The notes below the pieces were generated by a model, which saw only the letters and a program-made list of their open reading frames with translations, did no database searches and was not told the DNA's origin. From Ramlibacter ginsenosidimutans (GTDB taxonomy: Bacteria > Pseudomonadota > Gammaproteobacteria > Burkholderiales > Burkholderiaceae_C), in contig NZ_JAEPWM010000001.1 of assembly GCF_016654015.1 (NCBI RefSeq), positions 744,001 to 808,000 of the forward strand: DNA of 64,000 nucleotides, in the 5' to 3' direction. Made by a program: the position numbers and the translations under genes. Shown here piece by piece: positions 19,507 through 27,953 of the stretch; positions within the stretch are counted from its first letter, which is position 1, and every line of letters starts with the position of its first letter.

Positions 19507-20874
19507 TCAGCCGGCGGCCGCGACCTTCCAGATCTTCTTGCGGTTCAGGAACAGCGGGATCGCGCCGATCGCGATGCCGCCCATGCCCACCAGGTTCGTC
19601 ACCCAGTCGAACGTGGGAATGCTGTAGAGCGCGATGAAGAACATGAACAGGCCGCTCGCGGCGGGCCACAGCACGCGCGTCAGCGCCGGCAGCACGCCGT
19701 CGCCCAGGCTGCGCCGGAAAAACCAGGCGCAGGCCAGGCCGGTGAGCCCGAGGTAGAAGCAGATCTGGAAGCCGATCGCCGTGATCGAGTCCTGCAGGAT
19801 GACGTTGATGGTGGGCAGGTACGAGGACACGAACAGCAGCACCAGCCCCGCGACCCAGATGAAGAAGATCGCGATGTGCGGCGTCTGCCAGCGCGGGTGC
19901 AGGCGCGAGTAGCGGTGGTGCAGCGCGCCTGCTCGGCCCTTGGCGAACAGCGTGCGCGTGAACTGCAGCATCTGCGTCTCCACCGTGCCTACCGTGCTGA
20001 GCAGCACCGCCACGATCGCGATGTAGCCCCAGGTCTTGCCGAGAACCTTCTCGGCGATCGCGAAGATGATGTTGGTGTTGTAGTGCTGGATCTCGGCCTC
20101 GGTGAGCCCCAGCAAGGTGATCACGATGAACACCAGGAAGAACACCATCAGGAACACCATGGACCAGAAGGCCGCCCGCCCCGGCGTGCGGCTCGGGTCG
20201 CGCGTCTCCTCGCTCAGGTTCATGGTCACGTCCCAGCCGTAATAGAAGAAGATCGCCACCAGCGCGCCGGAGGCGAAGCCCGCCGGCGTGAAGGCGAACG
20301 GCGAGAACCAGTGCCACGAGAACGGGTGCACGGGCGCGTGCGGGAAGGTGACGAAGGCCATGACGATGATCACCAGCAGGATCACGCCCTCGACGAGGGT
20401 CATCGCCACCTGCACGTAGCTGGTGAGCTTGATGCCCTTGACCACCACCGCACTGACGAAGGTCAGCCAGGCCGCGGCGATCAAGGTGACGTAGTGCACG
20501 TCGTTCATCAGGTCGGGGCGCACGATCAGCAGCGTGGCGTTGGCGGCCGGGATCATCGCGGACACCATGAACACGCAGCACAGCACCAGCAGGGCCCAGC
20601 CGGCAAGGAAGCCGAGCGCCGGTCCGAACACGTGCGTCACCCAGGCGAAGGAGGTGCCCGCGTTGGCCATCGCCCGATTCAGGTGGATGAACGCGAACGC
20701 GATGCCGAACATGATCAGCCCGCACGCCAGGATGCTGGCGGGCGAGAGCGTGCCGGCCGTGCCGATGATGGTGGAGGTGGTGATCTCGATGCTGTAGGCG
20801 GGCGCGGTGCCCGCGATGCCCATGATCACCGACTCCACGATCCCCAGCGAGTTTGCGTTCAGCGAATCGGCCAT
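19507..20874 (-). CDS. APC-superfamily amino acid permease
   Basis: This integral membrane protein of about 455 residues has roughly 12 hydrophobic segments. The first contains GIAGTAPAYSIEI, which resembles the unwound substrate-binding G-rich helix of APC transporters. The loop DVTMNLSEETRDPSRTPG after segment six is typical of the family. The substrate cannot be read from the sequence, and amino acids or amines are the likely class. The ATG at 20874 is preferred; an upstream ATG would add 24 polar residues. It converges on hemL and lies 103 bases downstream of purH. Confidence 0.8.
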   Translation of the reverse strand: MADSLNANSLGIVESVIMGIAGTAPAYSIEITTSTIIGTAGTLSPASILACGLIMFGIAFAFIHLNRAMANAGTSFAWVTHVFGPALGFLAGWALLVLCCVFMVSAMIPAANATLLIVRPDLMNDVHYVTLIAAAWLTFVSAVVVKGIKLTSYVQVAMTLVEGVILLVIIVMAFVTFPHAPVHPFSWHWFSPFAFTPAGFASGALVAIFFYYGWDVTMNLSEETRDPSRTPGRAAFWSMVFLMVFFLVFIVITLLGLTEAEIQHYNTNIIFAIAEKVLGKTWGYIAIVAVLLSTVGTVETQMLQFTRTLFAKGRAGALHHRYSRLHPRWQTPHIAIFFIWVAGLVLLFVSSYLPTINVILQDSITAIGFQICFYLGLTGLACAWFFRRSLGDGVLPALTRVLWPAASGLFMFFIALYSIPTFDWVTNLVGMGGIAIGAIPLFLNRKKIWKVAAAG

Positions 20875-20977
20875 GTCGGCACGGTCTCCGGCGTGAGCGC
20901 CAGGCAGGACCATCCCGCCGCAGCCTCGGCGCCGTTTATAGGGCAAGCCGCCGCGCCCCGCAAAGGGGACGGGCGAA

Positions 20978-22549
20978 TCAGTGGCGGAAGTGCCGAACGC
21001 CGGTGAACACCATCGCCACGCCGCGTTCGTTGGCAGCGTCTATGACTTCCTGGTCGCGCATGGAGCCGCCAGGCTGGATCACGCAGGTCGCCCCGGCATC
21101 CACCACCACGTCGAGGCCGTCGCGGAAGGGGAAGAAGGCGTCGCTCGCCACCACCGTCCCCTTCATCTCCAGCTTCGCGTTCTGCGCCTTGATCGCGGCG
21201 ATGCGCGCGGAGTCGACGCGGCTCATCTGGCCCGCGCCCACGCCGATGGTCATGCCATCGCGGCAAAACACGATCGCGTTGGACTTGACGTACTTGGCCA
21301 CCTTCCACGCGAACAGCAGGTCCTGCAGTTCCTGCGGGCTGGGCTGGCGGGTCGTGACCACCTTCAGCTCTGCTAGCGTCACTTCGCGGTTGTCGGCGGT
21401 CTGCATCAGCAGGCCCGAGCCCACGCGCTTGATGTCCATGAGGTTGCGGCCCTGCTCCCAGGCCGTAGTGCCGCCGGGAGGCAGCGCGATCCGGAGCAGG
21501 CGCACATTGGGGCGTTCCTTGAAGAGGGCGAGCGCCTCGGGCGTGAAGTCGGGCGCCATCAGCACCTCGACGAACTGGCCGCGCACCTTCTGGGCCGCCG
21601 CGCCATCGACGGTGCGGTTGAAGGCGATGATGCCGCCGAAGGCCGACGTCGGGTCGGTCTGGAAGGCCTTGGCATAGGCCTCCAGCGGGTCCTTGCCGAC
21701 GGCGACGCCGCAAGGATTGGCGTGCTTCACGATCACGCAGGCCGGTGTGTCGAAGCCCTTGACGCACTCCCAGGCCGCATCCGCATCGGCGATGTTGTTG
21801 TACGAGAGTTCCTTGCCCTGCAGCTGCTGCGCGGCCACCAGCGAGCCCGGCGCCGGATGCAGGTCCCGGTAGAACGCGGCCTGCTGGTGCGGGTTCTCGC
21901 CGTAGCGCAGGTCCTGCAGCTTCACGAAGCGGCCGTTCGCCTGCGCCGGGAACGGCGAGCGCGTGCCGTCCGGCTGCAGCGAGGAAAGGTAGTCGCTGAT
22001 CGCCGCGTCGTAGTTGCTGATGCGGTTGAAGGCAGCGACCGCCAGCATGAACCGGGTCGAGCGCGAGACTCCGCCGGAGGCCTTCAGCTCCGCGATCACC
22101 TGCGCGTATTGCGACGCGTCGGTGAGCACCGCGACGTCCTGCCAGTTCTTGGCGCCGCTGCGCACCATGGCCGGGCCGCCGATGTCGATGTTCTCGATGG
22201 CGTCTTCCAGCGTGCAGCCCGGCTTCGCGACGGTCTGCTCGAAGGGATAGAGGTTCACCACCAGGATGTCGATCGGCGTGATCGCATGCCGGTGCAGTGC
22301 CGCCACGTGGTCCGGGTGGTCACGCCGGCCCAGCAGGCCGCCATGCACCTTCGGATGCAGCGTCTTCACGCGCCCGTCCAGCATCTCCGGGAAGCCGGTG
22401 AGCTCGGCGACTTCCGTGACGGGCAGCCCCTGTTCGGCCAGCAGTTTCGCCGTGCCGCCGGTGGAGATCAGGCGAACGCCCAGGTCGTGCAGCGCGCGAG
22501 CGAGTTCGGCGATGCCGGTCTTGTCGGAGACGGAGAGGAGTGCGTTCAT
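20978..22549 (-). CDS. purH: Bifunctional AICAR formyltransferase / IMP cyclohydrolase
   Basis: PurH catalyses the last two steps of IMP synthesis. The 523-residue protein has the N-terminal MGS-like cyclohydrolase domain ([33 protein letters not shown]) and the C-terminal transformylase domain with KHANPCGVA and the terminal segment [13 protein letters not shown]. The family's length and order are complete. It follows fis by 52 bases and is probably cotranscribed with dusB-fis. Confidence 0.96.
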   Translation of the reverse strand: MNALLSVSDKTGIAELARALHDLGVRLISTGGTAKLLAEQGLPVTEVAELTGFPEMLDGRVKTLHPKVHGGLLGRRDHPDHVAALHRHAITPIDILVVNLYPFEQTVAKPGCTLEDAIENIDIGGPAMVRSGAKNWQDVAVLTDASQYAQVIAELKASGGVSRSTRFMLAVAAFNRISNYDAAISDYLSSLQPDGTRSPFPAQANGRFVKLQDLRYGENPHQQAAFYRDLHPAPGSLVAAQQLQGKELSYNNIADADAAWECVKGFDTPACVIVKHANPCGVAVGKDPLEAYAKAFQTDPTSAFGGIIAFNRTVDGAAAQKVRGQFVEVLMAPDFTPEALALFKERPNVRLLRIALPPGGTTAWEQGRNLMDIKRVGSGLLMQTADNREVTLAELKVVTTRQPSPQELQDLLFAWKVAKYVKSNAIVFCRDGMTIGVGAGQMSRVDSARIAAIKAQNAKLEMKGTVVASDAFFPFRDGLDVVVDAGATCVIQPGGSMRDQEVIDAANERGVAMVFTGVRHFRH

Positions 22550-22601
22550 GGTGTGGGGCGCTGCGCGCTGCGGCCCTGCCGCTGCGCGTGCCGGCGCCGG
22601 T

Positions 22602-22838
22602 TCATTTCAGGAGCTTGTGCTCGATCAGTTTCTTGCGCAGCGTATTGCGGTTCAAGCCCAGCCACTCGGCGGCGCGGGACTGGTTGTTGTCGGCCTTGGA
22701 CATCACCACTTCCAGCAGCGGCTTTTCCACGACCTTCACCAGCATCTCGTACATCCCGTCGGGCTCGGTTCCGCGCAGGTCGCGGAAGTAGCTCTCCAGG
22801 CTCGCACGGACGCACTCCTCGATCTGTTTCTTACTCAT
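22602..22838 (-). CDS. fis: DNA-binding protein Fis
   Basis: Fis is a nucleoid-associated protein that bends DNA and modulates rRNA promoters, recombination and replication. The 78-residue protein has the N-terminal dimerisation helices and the C-terminal helix-turn-helix [20 protein letters not shown]. It is shorter at the N-terminus than the enterobacterial form, as is usual in betaproteobacteria. Its start overlaps the end of dusB by eight bases, the same dusB-fis pairing as in E. coli. Confidence 0.95.
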   Translation of the reverse strand: MSKKQIEECVRASLESYFRDLRGTEPDGMYEMLVKVVEKPLLEVVMSKADNNQSRAAEWLGLNRNTLRKKLIEHKLLK

Positions 22839-23874
22839 TGACGTTCTCGGCGAGTTCCTCCGTCCTCGCGTCCGCCGCCGCCGGCAGGCGGTCCATGCGG
22901 GACGCGAGCCCCTCGAAGAAACGGTCCACGGCGGCCAGCTGCGTCCTGCTGTCCTCGACCGTATTCATTTCGGCGCGGAACGCCTCGCCGCCCGGAAGCG
23001 TGCGGACGTACCAGCCGATGTGCTTGCGCGCGCTGCGAACGCCGGTGAATTCCCCGTACAGCGCGTAGTGATCCTCCAGGTGCGAAAGCAGCGCCCGCTG
23101 CACTTCCACCACCAGCGGCGGCGCCAGTTCGGTGCCGGCCTGCAGGAAGTGCACGATCTCGCGGAAGATCCACGGCCGTCCCTGCGCCGCCCGGCCCACC
23201 ATGACGGCGTCGGCACCCGTGCGCTCGAGGACCTCGCGCGCCTTGCGCGGCGAGGTGACGTCGCCATTGGCGACGACGGGAATGCGCACGCTCGCCTTGA
23301 CCGCGGCGATGGTCTCGTATTCCGCCTCGCCCCGGTAGCCCTGCTCGCGCGTGCGGCCATGCACGGTCAGCATCTGCACGCCGGCGGACTCGAAGGCGCG
23401 GGCGAGCGCGACCGCATTGCGGTGTTCCGCCGACCAGCCCGTCCTCATCTTGAGCGTGACCGGCACGCCGTGCGGCGTGCACGCAGCGACGACGGCCTGT
23501 GCGATGGCGAGCGCCAGCGGCTCGTCCTGCATCAGCGCCGAGCCTGCCCACTTGTTGCAGACCTTCTTGGCCGGGCAGCCCATGTTGATGTCGATGATCT
23601 GCGCGCCGCGCGCAACGTTGTAGGCGGCGGCCTCGGCCATCATCTCCGCGTCGGTGCCCGCGATCTGCACGGCGACCGGCCCGGGCTCGCCCTCGTGGTT
23701 GGCGCGGCGCGAGGTCTTCAGGCTGTTCCACAGGTCCTTGCGCGAGGTCACCATCTCGCTGACCGCGTAGCCGGCACCGAATGCGCGACACAGCTGGCGG
23801 AACGGCCGGTCCGTCACACCCGCCATCGGCGCTGCGAACACGTTGTTCGCGAGGGTGTAGGGGCCGATCTGCAT
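22831..23874 (-). CDS. dusB: tRNA-dihydrouridine synthase B
   Basis: DusB reduces uridine to dihydrouridine in the tRNA D-loop using FMN and NADPH. The 347-residue TIM-barrel protein has the family segments APMAGVTDRPFR, MVTSRKDLW, the catalytic cysteine in INMGCPAKKVCNK, the FMN-binding ANGDVTSP and MVGRAAQGRPW. It heads the dusB-fis-purH run and faces the divergent yqaA-like gene, from which it is separated by 121 bases. Confidence 0.95.
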   Translation of the reverse strand: MQIGPYTLANNVFAAPMAGVTDRPFRQLCRAFGAGYAVSEMVTSRKDLWNSLKTSRRANHEGEPGPVAVQIAGTDAEMMAEAAAYNVARGAQIIDINMGCPAKKVCNKWAGSALMQDEPLALAIAQAVVAACTPHGVPVTLKMRTGWSAEHRNAVALARAFESAGVQMLTVHGRTREQGYRGEAEYETIAAVKASVRIPVVANGDVTSPRKAREVLERTGADAVMVGRAAQGRPWIFREIVHFLQAGTELAPPLVVEVQRALLSHLEDHYALYGEFTGVRSARKHIGWYVRTLPGGEAFRAEMNTVEDSRTQLAAVDRFFEGLASRMDRLPAAADARTEELAENVNE

Positions 23875-23995
23875 GGGTGGGAAGTGCCGAAAAAAGAGGC
23901 ACGATTGTAGGCCCGGCGCGTTTCAGGCACTGAAATGAAACGCTTGCGATTCGTCAAGCCGACGACCGGGAGGGCTCCGATAAGATCCGCCCGAC

Positions 23996-24466
23996 ATGCC
24001 CATCTGGATGGAATCACTGTTCGCGCTGCTCGCGCTGCCGGAGTACGGGCTCAGCACCTTGTTCGTCGCGGCGTTCGTGTCGGCGACGCTGCTGCCCGTC
24101 GGCTCGGAGCCCGCGCTCGTGGGGCTGCTGGTGCTGAACCCGCAGCTGTATTGGCCCGCCATCCTGGTCGCGACGCTGGGCAACACGCTCGGCGGGATGC
24201 TCGATTGGTGGATGGGCTACGGCGCCCACCAGGTTGCCGACAAGTACGCGCACTCGCGCGTGCACCTGCGGGCGCTGGCGTTCCTGGAGCGGCTCGGGCC
24301 CAAGGCCTGCGCGCTGGGCTGGTTGCCCATCGTCGGCGACCCGCTGTGCGCCGTCGCCGGCTGGCTGCGCATGCCGTTCTGGCCCTGCACCGGCTACATG
24401 CTGCTCGGCAAGTTCCTGCGTTACCTGATCATGACGCCGGTGCTGCTGGGGCTGCTGCCGCACTGA
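23996..24466 (+). CDS. YqaA-family inner membrane protein (SNARE-associated/DedA-like)
   Basis: This small membrane protein of 156 residues has about four hydrophobic segments. It carries the LLPVGSEPALVG and GNTLGGMLDWWMG motifs that typify the YqaA branch of the DedA/VTT superfamily, and LGPKACALGWLPIVGDPLC in the second half. DedA relatives are thought to be lipid scramblases or flippases, but YqaA itself has no assigned function. An alternative ATG lies 12 bases downstream. Its 3' end overlaps a small gene on the other strand. Confidence 0.85.
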   Translation: MPIWMESLFALLALPEYGLSTLFVAAFVSATLLPVGSEPALVGLLVLNPQLYWPAILVATLGNTLGGMLDWWMGYGAHQVADKYAHSRVHLRALAFLERLGPKACALGWLPIVGDPLCAVAGWLRMPFWPCTGYMLLGKFLRYLIMTPVLLGLLPH

Positions 24467-24603
24467 ACCGCATCCTCCGCGGCCTCGGTCGCGGCGAACA
24501 CCACCGCGAAGGTCAGCGACAGCAGGAGTGCGTAGAGCAGCAGTTCGTAGCAGCGCACGGCGCGTGCGCGCAGGCGCAGCCACAGGCTTTGGATGTCGGT
24601 CAT
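24421..24603 (-). CDS. Small single-pass membrane protein (60 aa), hypothetical
   Basis: This predicted 60-residue protein has a basic N-terminus (RLRARAVR), one hydrophobic segment of about 20 residues (ELLLYALLLSLTFAVVFAAT) and an acidic-to-polar tail. The start at 24603 has a strong GGAGGGG ribosome site six bases upstream, which is the main reason to believe it. Its last 46 bases overlap the 3' end of the yqaA-like gene on the other strand. No family is recognised. Confidence 0.5.
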   Translation of the reverse strand: MTDIQSLWLRLRARAVRCYELLLYALLLSLTFAVVFAATEAAEDAVQCGSSPSSTGVMIR

Positions 24604-24730
24604 CGGCCCCTCCGGAGAGCGCGCATCATCGCCCCACCGGCCGCCCGCGTGCAGTGACATGTGCACCTTGCGGCGCTCGCCACAAGGTGCGCACGGCGAC
24701 GACCCGCTGCCGGGCCGCGCCGCGCGTGGA

Positions 24731-25717
24731 TCACTGGACGCTGACCAGCGGGCGCTTCTCCTGCGTCCAGAGCGACATCGAGCCGTCGTACAGGCGCGTC
24801 TTGTGGTTGCCCATGATTTCGGACATCACGAACCACGCGCCCGAAGCGAGGTGGCCGGTGTTGCAGTAGCTGATCGAAGGCGCGTCGGGGTCGATGCCGT
24901 TGGCGCGCATTAGCGCGTCATAGACCTTGGGCGGATGGAAATACAGCGCGCCGTTGGCCGCCCGCGTGAGCAGCTCGGGCGCGAGGTTCTTCGCGCCGGC
25001 CACGTGGCCGAAGGCGGCCACCGTCGGCGCCTTGGAGGTCCCGAAGTACTGCGGCAGCCCGCGTGCATCGACAAGCTGCATGGACTGCTTCTCGGACGCT
25101 TCGGCCACCTGGTCCGAGTTTGCGAGGTACTCCGGACGATCCGGGCCGGCCTTCCACGTGCCGGTCACCTTCCCGGGCGCGGCGGTGGTCACCTCGTGGC
25201 CCTCCGCCAGCCAGCCGGCGACGCCGCCGTCGAGCATGGCCACGCGGTCCTCTCCGCGCAGCTTGAAGGTCCAGTACAGGCGCAGCGCCTCGTCGATGTC
25301 CGCGATCTGCTGGCCCATGGGCACCAGCACGATCGGCTTGTCGGCCGCGATGCCGGCGGCCTGCATGCGCGCCTGGAAGTCCGCGCCTTCGGGCGACAGG
25401 AACTTCACCTTGCGCCCGTCCAGCACGCGCTCGGTGCGCACCTCCTTGAAATCGACCAGCCGCGCGCCGGGCAGGTGGCCGCCGACGTCCACGAGGCTCT
25501 TCTTGCCGGTCTTCGCGTCCGTTTCGTACACGGGCTCCTTGCCGAAAGAGGCGAAGTCGGATCGCACCTCGACGACTTGCACCTCAGCGCGGTGGTCGAC
25601 GAGCCAGGCGGCGTTGACCACCGGGCCGGGTAGTTCGACCGCGAAGGCGGGCGACAGGCCGGCGGCCAGGGCGAGCCACGCCAGCGGTTTGCGGATGAAA
25701 TCAGTGAGACGGGACAT
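24731..25717 (-). CDS. Exported two-domain rhodanese (sulfurtransferase)
   Basis: This 328-residue protein has a Sec signal peptide (basic start, hydrophobic core, AFA-VEL cleavage region near residue 26) and two rhodanese-like domains. The C-terminal domain has the cysteine in SYCNTGHLAS near residue 290, which would carry a persulfide. The N-terminal domain has no cysteine at the matching place (VPMGQQIADID). Such proteins move sulfur from thiosulfate or a similar donor to an acceptor in the periplasm. It overlaps the His-rich gene upstream by 17 bases and ends the operon with two YeeE/YedE permeases. Confidence 0.85.
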   Translation of the reverse strand: MSRLTDFIRKPLAWLALAAGLSPAFAVELPGPVVNAAWLVDHRAEVQVVEVRSDFASFGKEPVYETDAKTGKKSLVDVGGHLPGARLVDFKEVRTERVLDGRKVKFLSPEGADFQARMQAAGIAADKPIVLVPMGQQIADIDEALRLYWTFKLRGEDRVAMLDGGVAGWLAEGHEVTTAAPGKVTGTWKAGPDRPEYLANSDQVAEASEKQSMQLVDARGLPQYFGTSKAPTVAAFGHVAGAKNLAPELLTRAANGALYFHPPKVYDALMRANGIDPDAPSISYCNTGHLASGAWFVMSEIMGNHKTRLYDGSMSLWTQEKRPLVSVQ

Positions 25718-26336
25718 GGTCGTTTTCCTCGGGTGAAATGCGAAGCGCCTGCATGCGCCCCAGGCGATCGGGCAGGGACACGGCGCGCTGGCTGGTGATG
25801 TGCAGCGAGCGGTCCTGGAGGGCGGCGCCGCGGCCGCCGACGCGGCGGTCGCGCTCGTGCAGCAGTTGAATGATCTCGGCATCGTACAGGCGCACCATCG
25901 CCGTCAACCAGCGCGCCACCGGCGCCAGCCGTCCGTGCGCGCGCAGCGAGAAGCCGGCGATCAGCGCCTCCATGCGCGGAGCATCGCGCCACGCCTCGCC
26001 GGTGACCCACTGGTTGGTGGTGAAGAGGCGCAGCGGCAGCCCCCGCGCGTCGAGCGAAATGCCGACGAGGTGCGAGATGGCGTCCGGCTGCCCCGGCGTC
26101 GGGACGAACAGGTGGAAGTGCCCGTGCTCGCCCTCGGCGCGTTCGCCGGCGGGATGCGCGTGGTAGTAGAAGCGGGCGCCGCTGGCGGCATCGACATGGT
26201 CCTCGCGCGGATGGTGCGACCACTCGACGAAGCGCTGGGCGCCAGCGAGCGCTGCCGCGGCCAGACTGCGGCCGCGGCTCGCGTAGTGCCACTGCACCGC
26301 GATCACCTCGTCCGCCGCCTGGGCCCGAGCATCCAT
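25701..26336 (-). CDS. Conserved protein of unknown function, His-rich (211 aa)
   Basis: This soluble protein has no signal peptide or membrane segment. Near residues 55-78 it has several histidines (YYHAHPAG, EGEHGHFHLFVPT), an arrangement that could bind a metal ion. Other recognisable stretches are HLVGISLDARGLPLRLFTTNQWVTGE and a C-terminal basic region. I associate it only tentatively with uncharacterised DUF6969-like proteins. It starts within the stop of the small NPCG protein (TGATG) and ends inside the rhodanese gene, so it is translated as part of the sulfur operon. Confidence 0.72.
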   Translation of the reverse strand: MDARAQAADEVIAVQWHYASRGRSLAAAALAGAQRFVEWSHHPREDHVDAASGARFYYHAHPAGERAEGEHGHFHLFVPTPGQPDAISHLVGISLDARGLPLRLFTTNQWVTGEAWRDAPRMEALIAGFSLRAHGRLAPVARWLTAMVRLYDAEIIQLLHERDRRVGGRGAALQDRSLHITSQRAVSLPDRLGRMQALRISPEENDHVPSH

Positions 26337-26599
26337 CAGCTTGCCTCGCCCGACTTCGGCTTGCGCTTGGCCCCGCAGGGATTCGCGGGTCCGCAGGGAT
26401 TGGCCGCCCGCTTCTTCGTCGCGGCGCCGCAGGGGTACGCGGCTTTCTCCGCCTTCCCGGCAGCGCAGGGATTGGACGGCGCGCTCGCCGGTGTCTTGGC
26501 GGCCTCGGCGGCGACCGCCACGGGAGCGGCGCCCACGCCGGCGATGGCGACGAGCAGGGCGGACAGGCAGACGGTGGAGGAGCGGCGTGAACGGGTCAT
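26336..26599 (-). CDS. Small exported protein with repeated xPC motifs (87 aa)
   Basis: The protein has a clear signal peptide (RSRR, then a hydrophobic stretch ending near AVAA, residue 32). The mature part of about 55 residues is rich in Ala and Lys with four cysteines in related motifs: SNPCAAGK, YPCGAA, NPCGPA and NPCGAK. The regular Cys spacing suggests metal or sulfur binding in the periplasm. No characterised family is recognised. Its start overlaps the stop of the YeeE permease (ATGA) and its stop overlaps the next start (TGATG), so it is a tight operon member. Confidence 0.75.
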   Translation of the reverse strand: MTRSRRSSTVCLSALLVAIAGVGAAPVAVAAEAAKTPASAPSNPCAAGKAEKAAYPCGAATKKRAANPCGPANPCGAKRKPKSGEAS

Positions 26600-27240
26600 G
26601 GGGAGGTCATCGAAAGGGAAGAAGAGGAAGCGCCGGCTGCGGAGGTCGCTTGGGCGCCGGCCACGGCCTGTTCGGCGGTAACCGGGCCGGCGCCGCGGCG
26701 CTCGAAGCGCGCGGCCAGCCAGAACACGAACACCGCGGCGGCCACCATCGCTGCATCGACTACCCAGGGCGACACGTGCAGCAGGGCCGGCAGCGTGTCT
26801 GCCGACGCGAGCTCGCCGGAGGTCGTCCACGCTTCGAGGGCGCCGAAACCGCCCGCGAACACACCGGTGCCGAGCAGCAGGCCGATGAAGAACACGACGG
26901 CGTCGATACGGCCGGACACGAGGCCGACCACGGAGGTGCCGGGGCAGTAGCCGCCGATGGCGAAGCCGGCGCCCACGAGCGCTCCTCCGATGGCGGCTGC
27001 ACCCAGGAACGCTGCCGGCACGTACAACTGGGCGGCTGCGACGACGCCGGTGGCGGTCAGCGCCGTCAGGCCCACGGCCGCGACCACGATGGCGGTGAAC
27101 ATCACCTTGAAGACCGACCAGTCGGTCAGGCGGAATTGCGCCGTCAGCTTGCAGGGACTGCCGAAGCCGGCGTTCTCCAGCACGTAGCCGAAGAGCGCGC
27201 CGCACAGCAGGCCGCTGGCGATGTCGGGAAGCGCGAACAT
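26596..27240 (-). CDS. YeeE/YedE-family permease, second half-transporter (PmpB-like)
   Basis: This 214-residue membrane protein has about four or five hydrophobic segments and two cysteine motifs typical of the family: GFGSPCKLT near the N-terminus and FAIGGYCPGTSVVGL near residue 100. YeeE proteins import thiosulfate or related sulfur compounds through relayed cysteines. Short paired forms are known as PmpA/PmpB. The C-terminus adds a polar Ala/Ser-rich tail of about 40 residues. It starts in the stop of the first permease gene (TGATG). The ATG at 27240 is chosen; the frame upstream is not coding. Confidence 0.87.
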   Translation of the reverse strand: MFALPDIASGLLCGALFGYVLENAGFGSPCKLTAQFRLTDWSVFKVMFTAIVVAAVGLTALTATGVVAAAQLYVPAAFLGAAAIGGALVGAGFAIGGYCPGTSVVGLVSGRIDAVVFFIGLLLGTGVFAGGFGALEAWTTSGELASADTLPALLHVSPWVVDAAMVAAAVFVFWLAARFERRGAGPVTAEQAVAGAQATSAAGASSSSLSMTSP

Positions 27241-27761
27241 CACTGGACTCCCTTGACGATGCGGCTGGTCAGCAGGCCGACTGCGAAGAAGGCGCCGAGA
27301 AACACGAAAGCGGCGAGTCCCAGCGTGGCCGCGCCGGACAGGCCGAGGCCGCTGGTGCAGCCGGCGGACACCCGCGCGCCGAAGCCGGATGCCGCACCGC
27401 CGACCAGCGCCCACATCAGGCGCTTGGTCGTGCCGACGCTGCGCGCGCCATCGAGCTGGACGCGGAAGCGGCCGGCGCGCCAGGCCGCGAACAGCCCGCC
27501 GGCGGCAACGCCGATCACCTGCCACGTGATCCAGGATGCCAGGGGCGACCCGTCTTCGAACAGCGGGCCGAGATAGGCATTGGAGCGGGCAGCGCCGCCG
27601 CCGAGGACGGCGGTGAGCCGGGTGGTGAATCCCGTGGCGCCGAGGCCGTGGCCCGTGAGCAGGAAGGTGAGGAGCAGCACGAGGCCGAGGAGCACGCCCG
27701 CGATCCAGGGCGACCAGAACGGCTTGATGGCGTGGTGAACGGAAGCGGATGGCACCGGCAT
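27240..27761 (-). CDS. YeeE/YedE-family permease, first half-transporter (PmpA-like)
   Basis: This 173-residue membrane protein has about four hydrophobic segments and the conserved motif SAGCTSGLGLSG near residue 135, which carries the substrate-contacting cysteine of YeeE transporters. It begins with a basic loop and one long hydrophobic helix. A GGAG-like ribosome site precedes the ATG. It is the first gene of the five-gene overlapping operon and has its own strong promoter about 50 bases upstream. Confidence 0.87.
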   Translation of the reverse strand: MPVPSASVHHAIKPFWSPWIAGVLLGLVLLLTFLLTGHGLGATGFTTRLTAVLGGGAARSNAYLGPLFEDGSPLASWITWQVIGVAAGGLFAAWRAGRFRVQLDGARSVGTTKRLMWALVGGAASGFGARVSAGCTSGLGLSGAATLGLAAFVFLGAFFAVGLLTSRIVKGVQ

Positions 27762-27808
27762 GGAGAACTCCCGGGATGAGCCGGCTTTATATCCTCAATT
27801 ACGGATTC

Positions 27809-27837
27809 AATATAGTATAGTTTCCGATAGGGTCCAA
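27809..27837 (-). promoter_or_regulatory. Sigma-70 promoter of the YeeE operon with overlapping operator
   Basis: On the minus strand TTGGAC (27837-27832) and TATATT (27814-27809) are 17 bases apart, close to consensus. A 23-base imperfect palindrome at 27803-27825, with arms of the form GGAWWC and GWWTCC, overlaps the -10 element. This is where a repressor such as a sulfur-sensing ArsR-type protein would bind. No such regulator gene lies beside it. Confidence 0.65.
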
Positions 27838-27953
27838 ATCGCATCGCCTTCCGGCGTCACGGACGCACGCGCACGCTGGCGCCGCCCTATGCGGACGCGT
27901 GACGATGGAACGGTGAGCGGGGGGAACGCCGCGCGCCAGGGCCGCGGCGGGAC

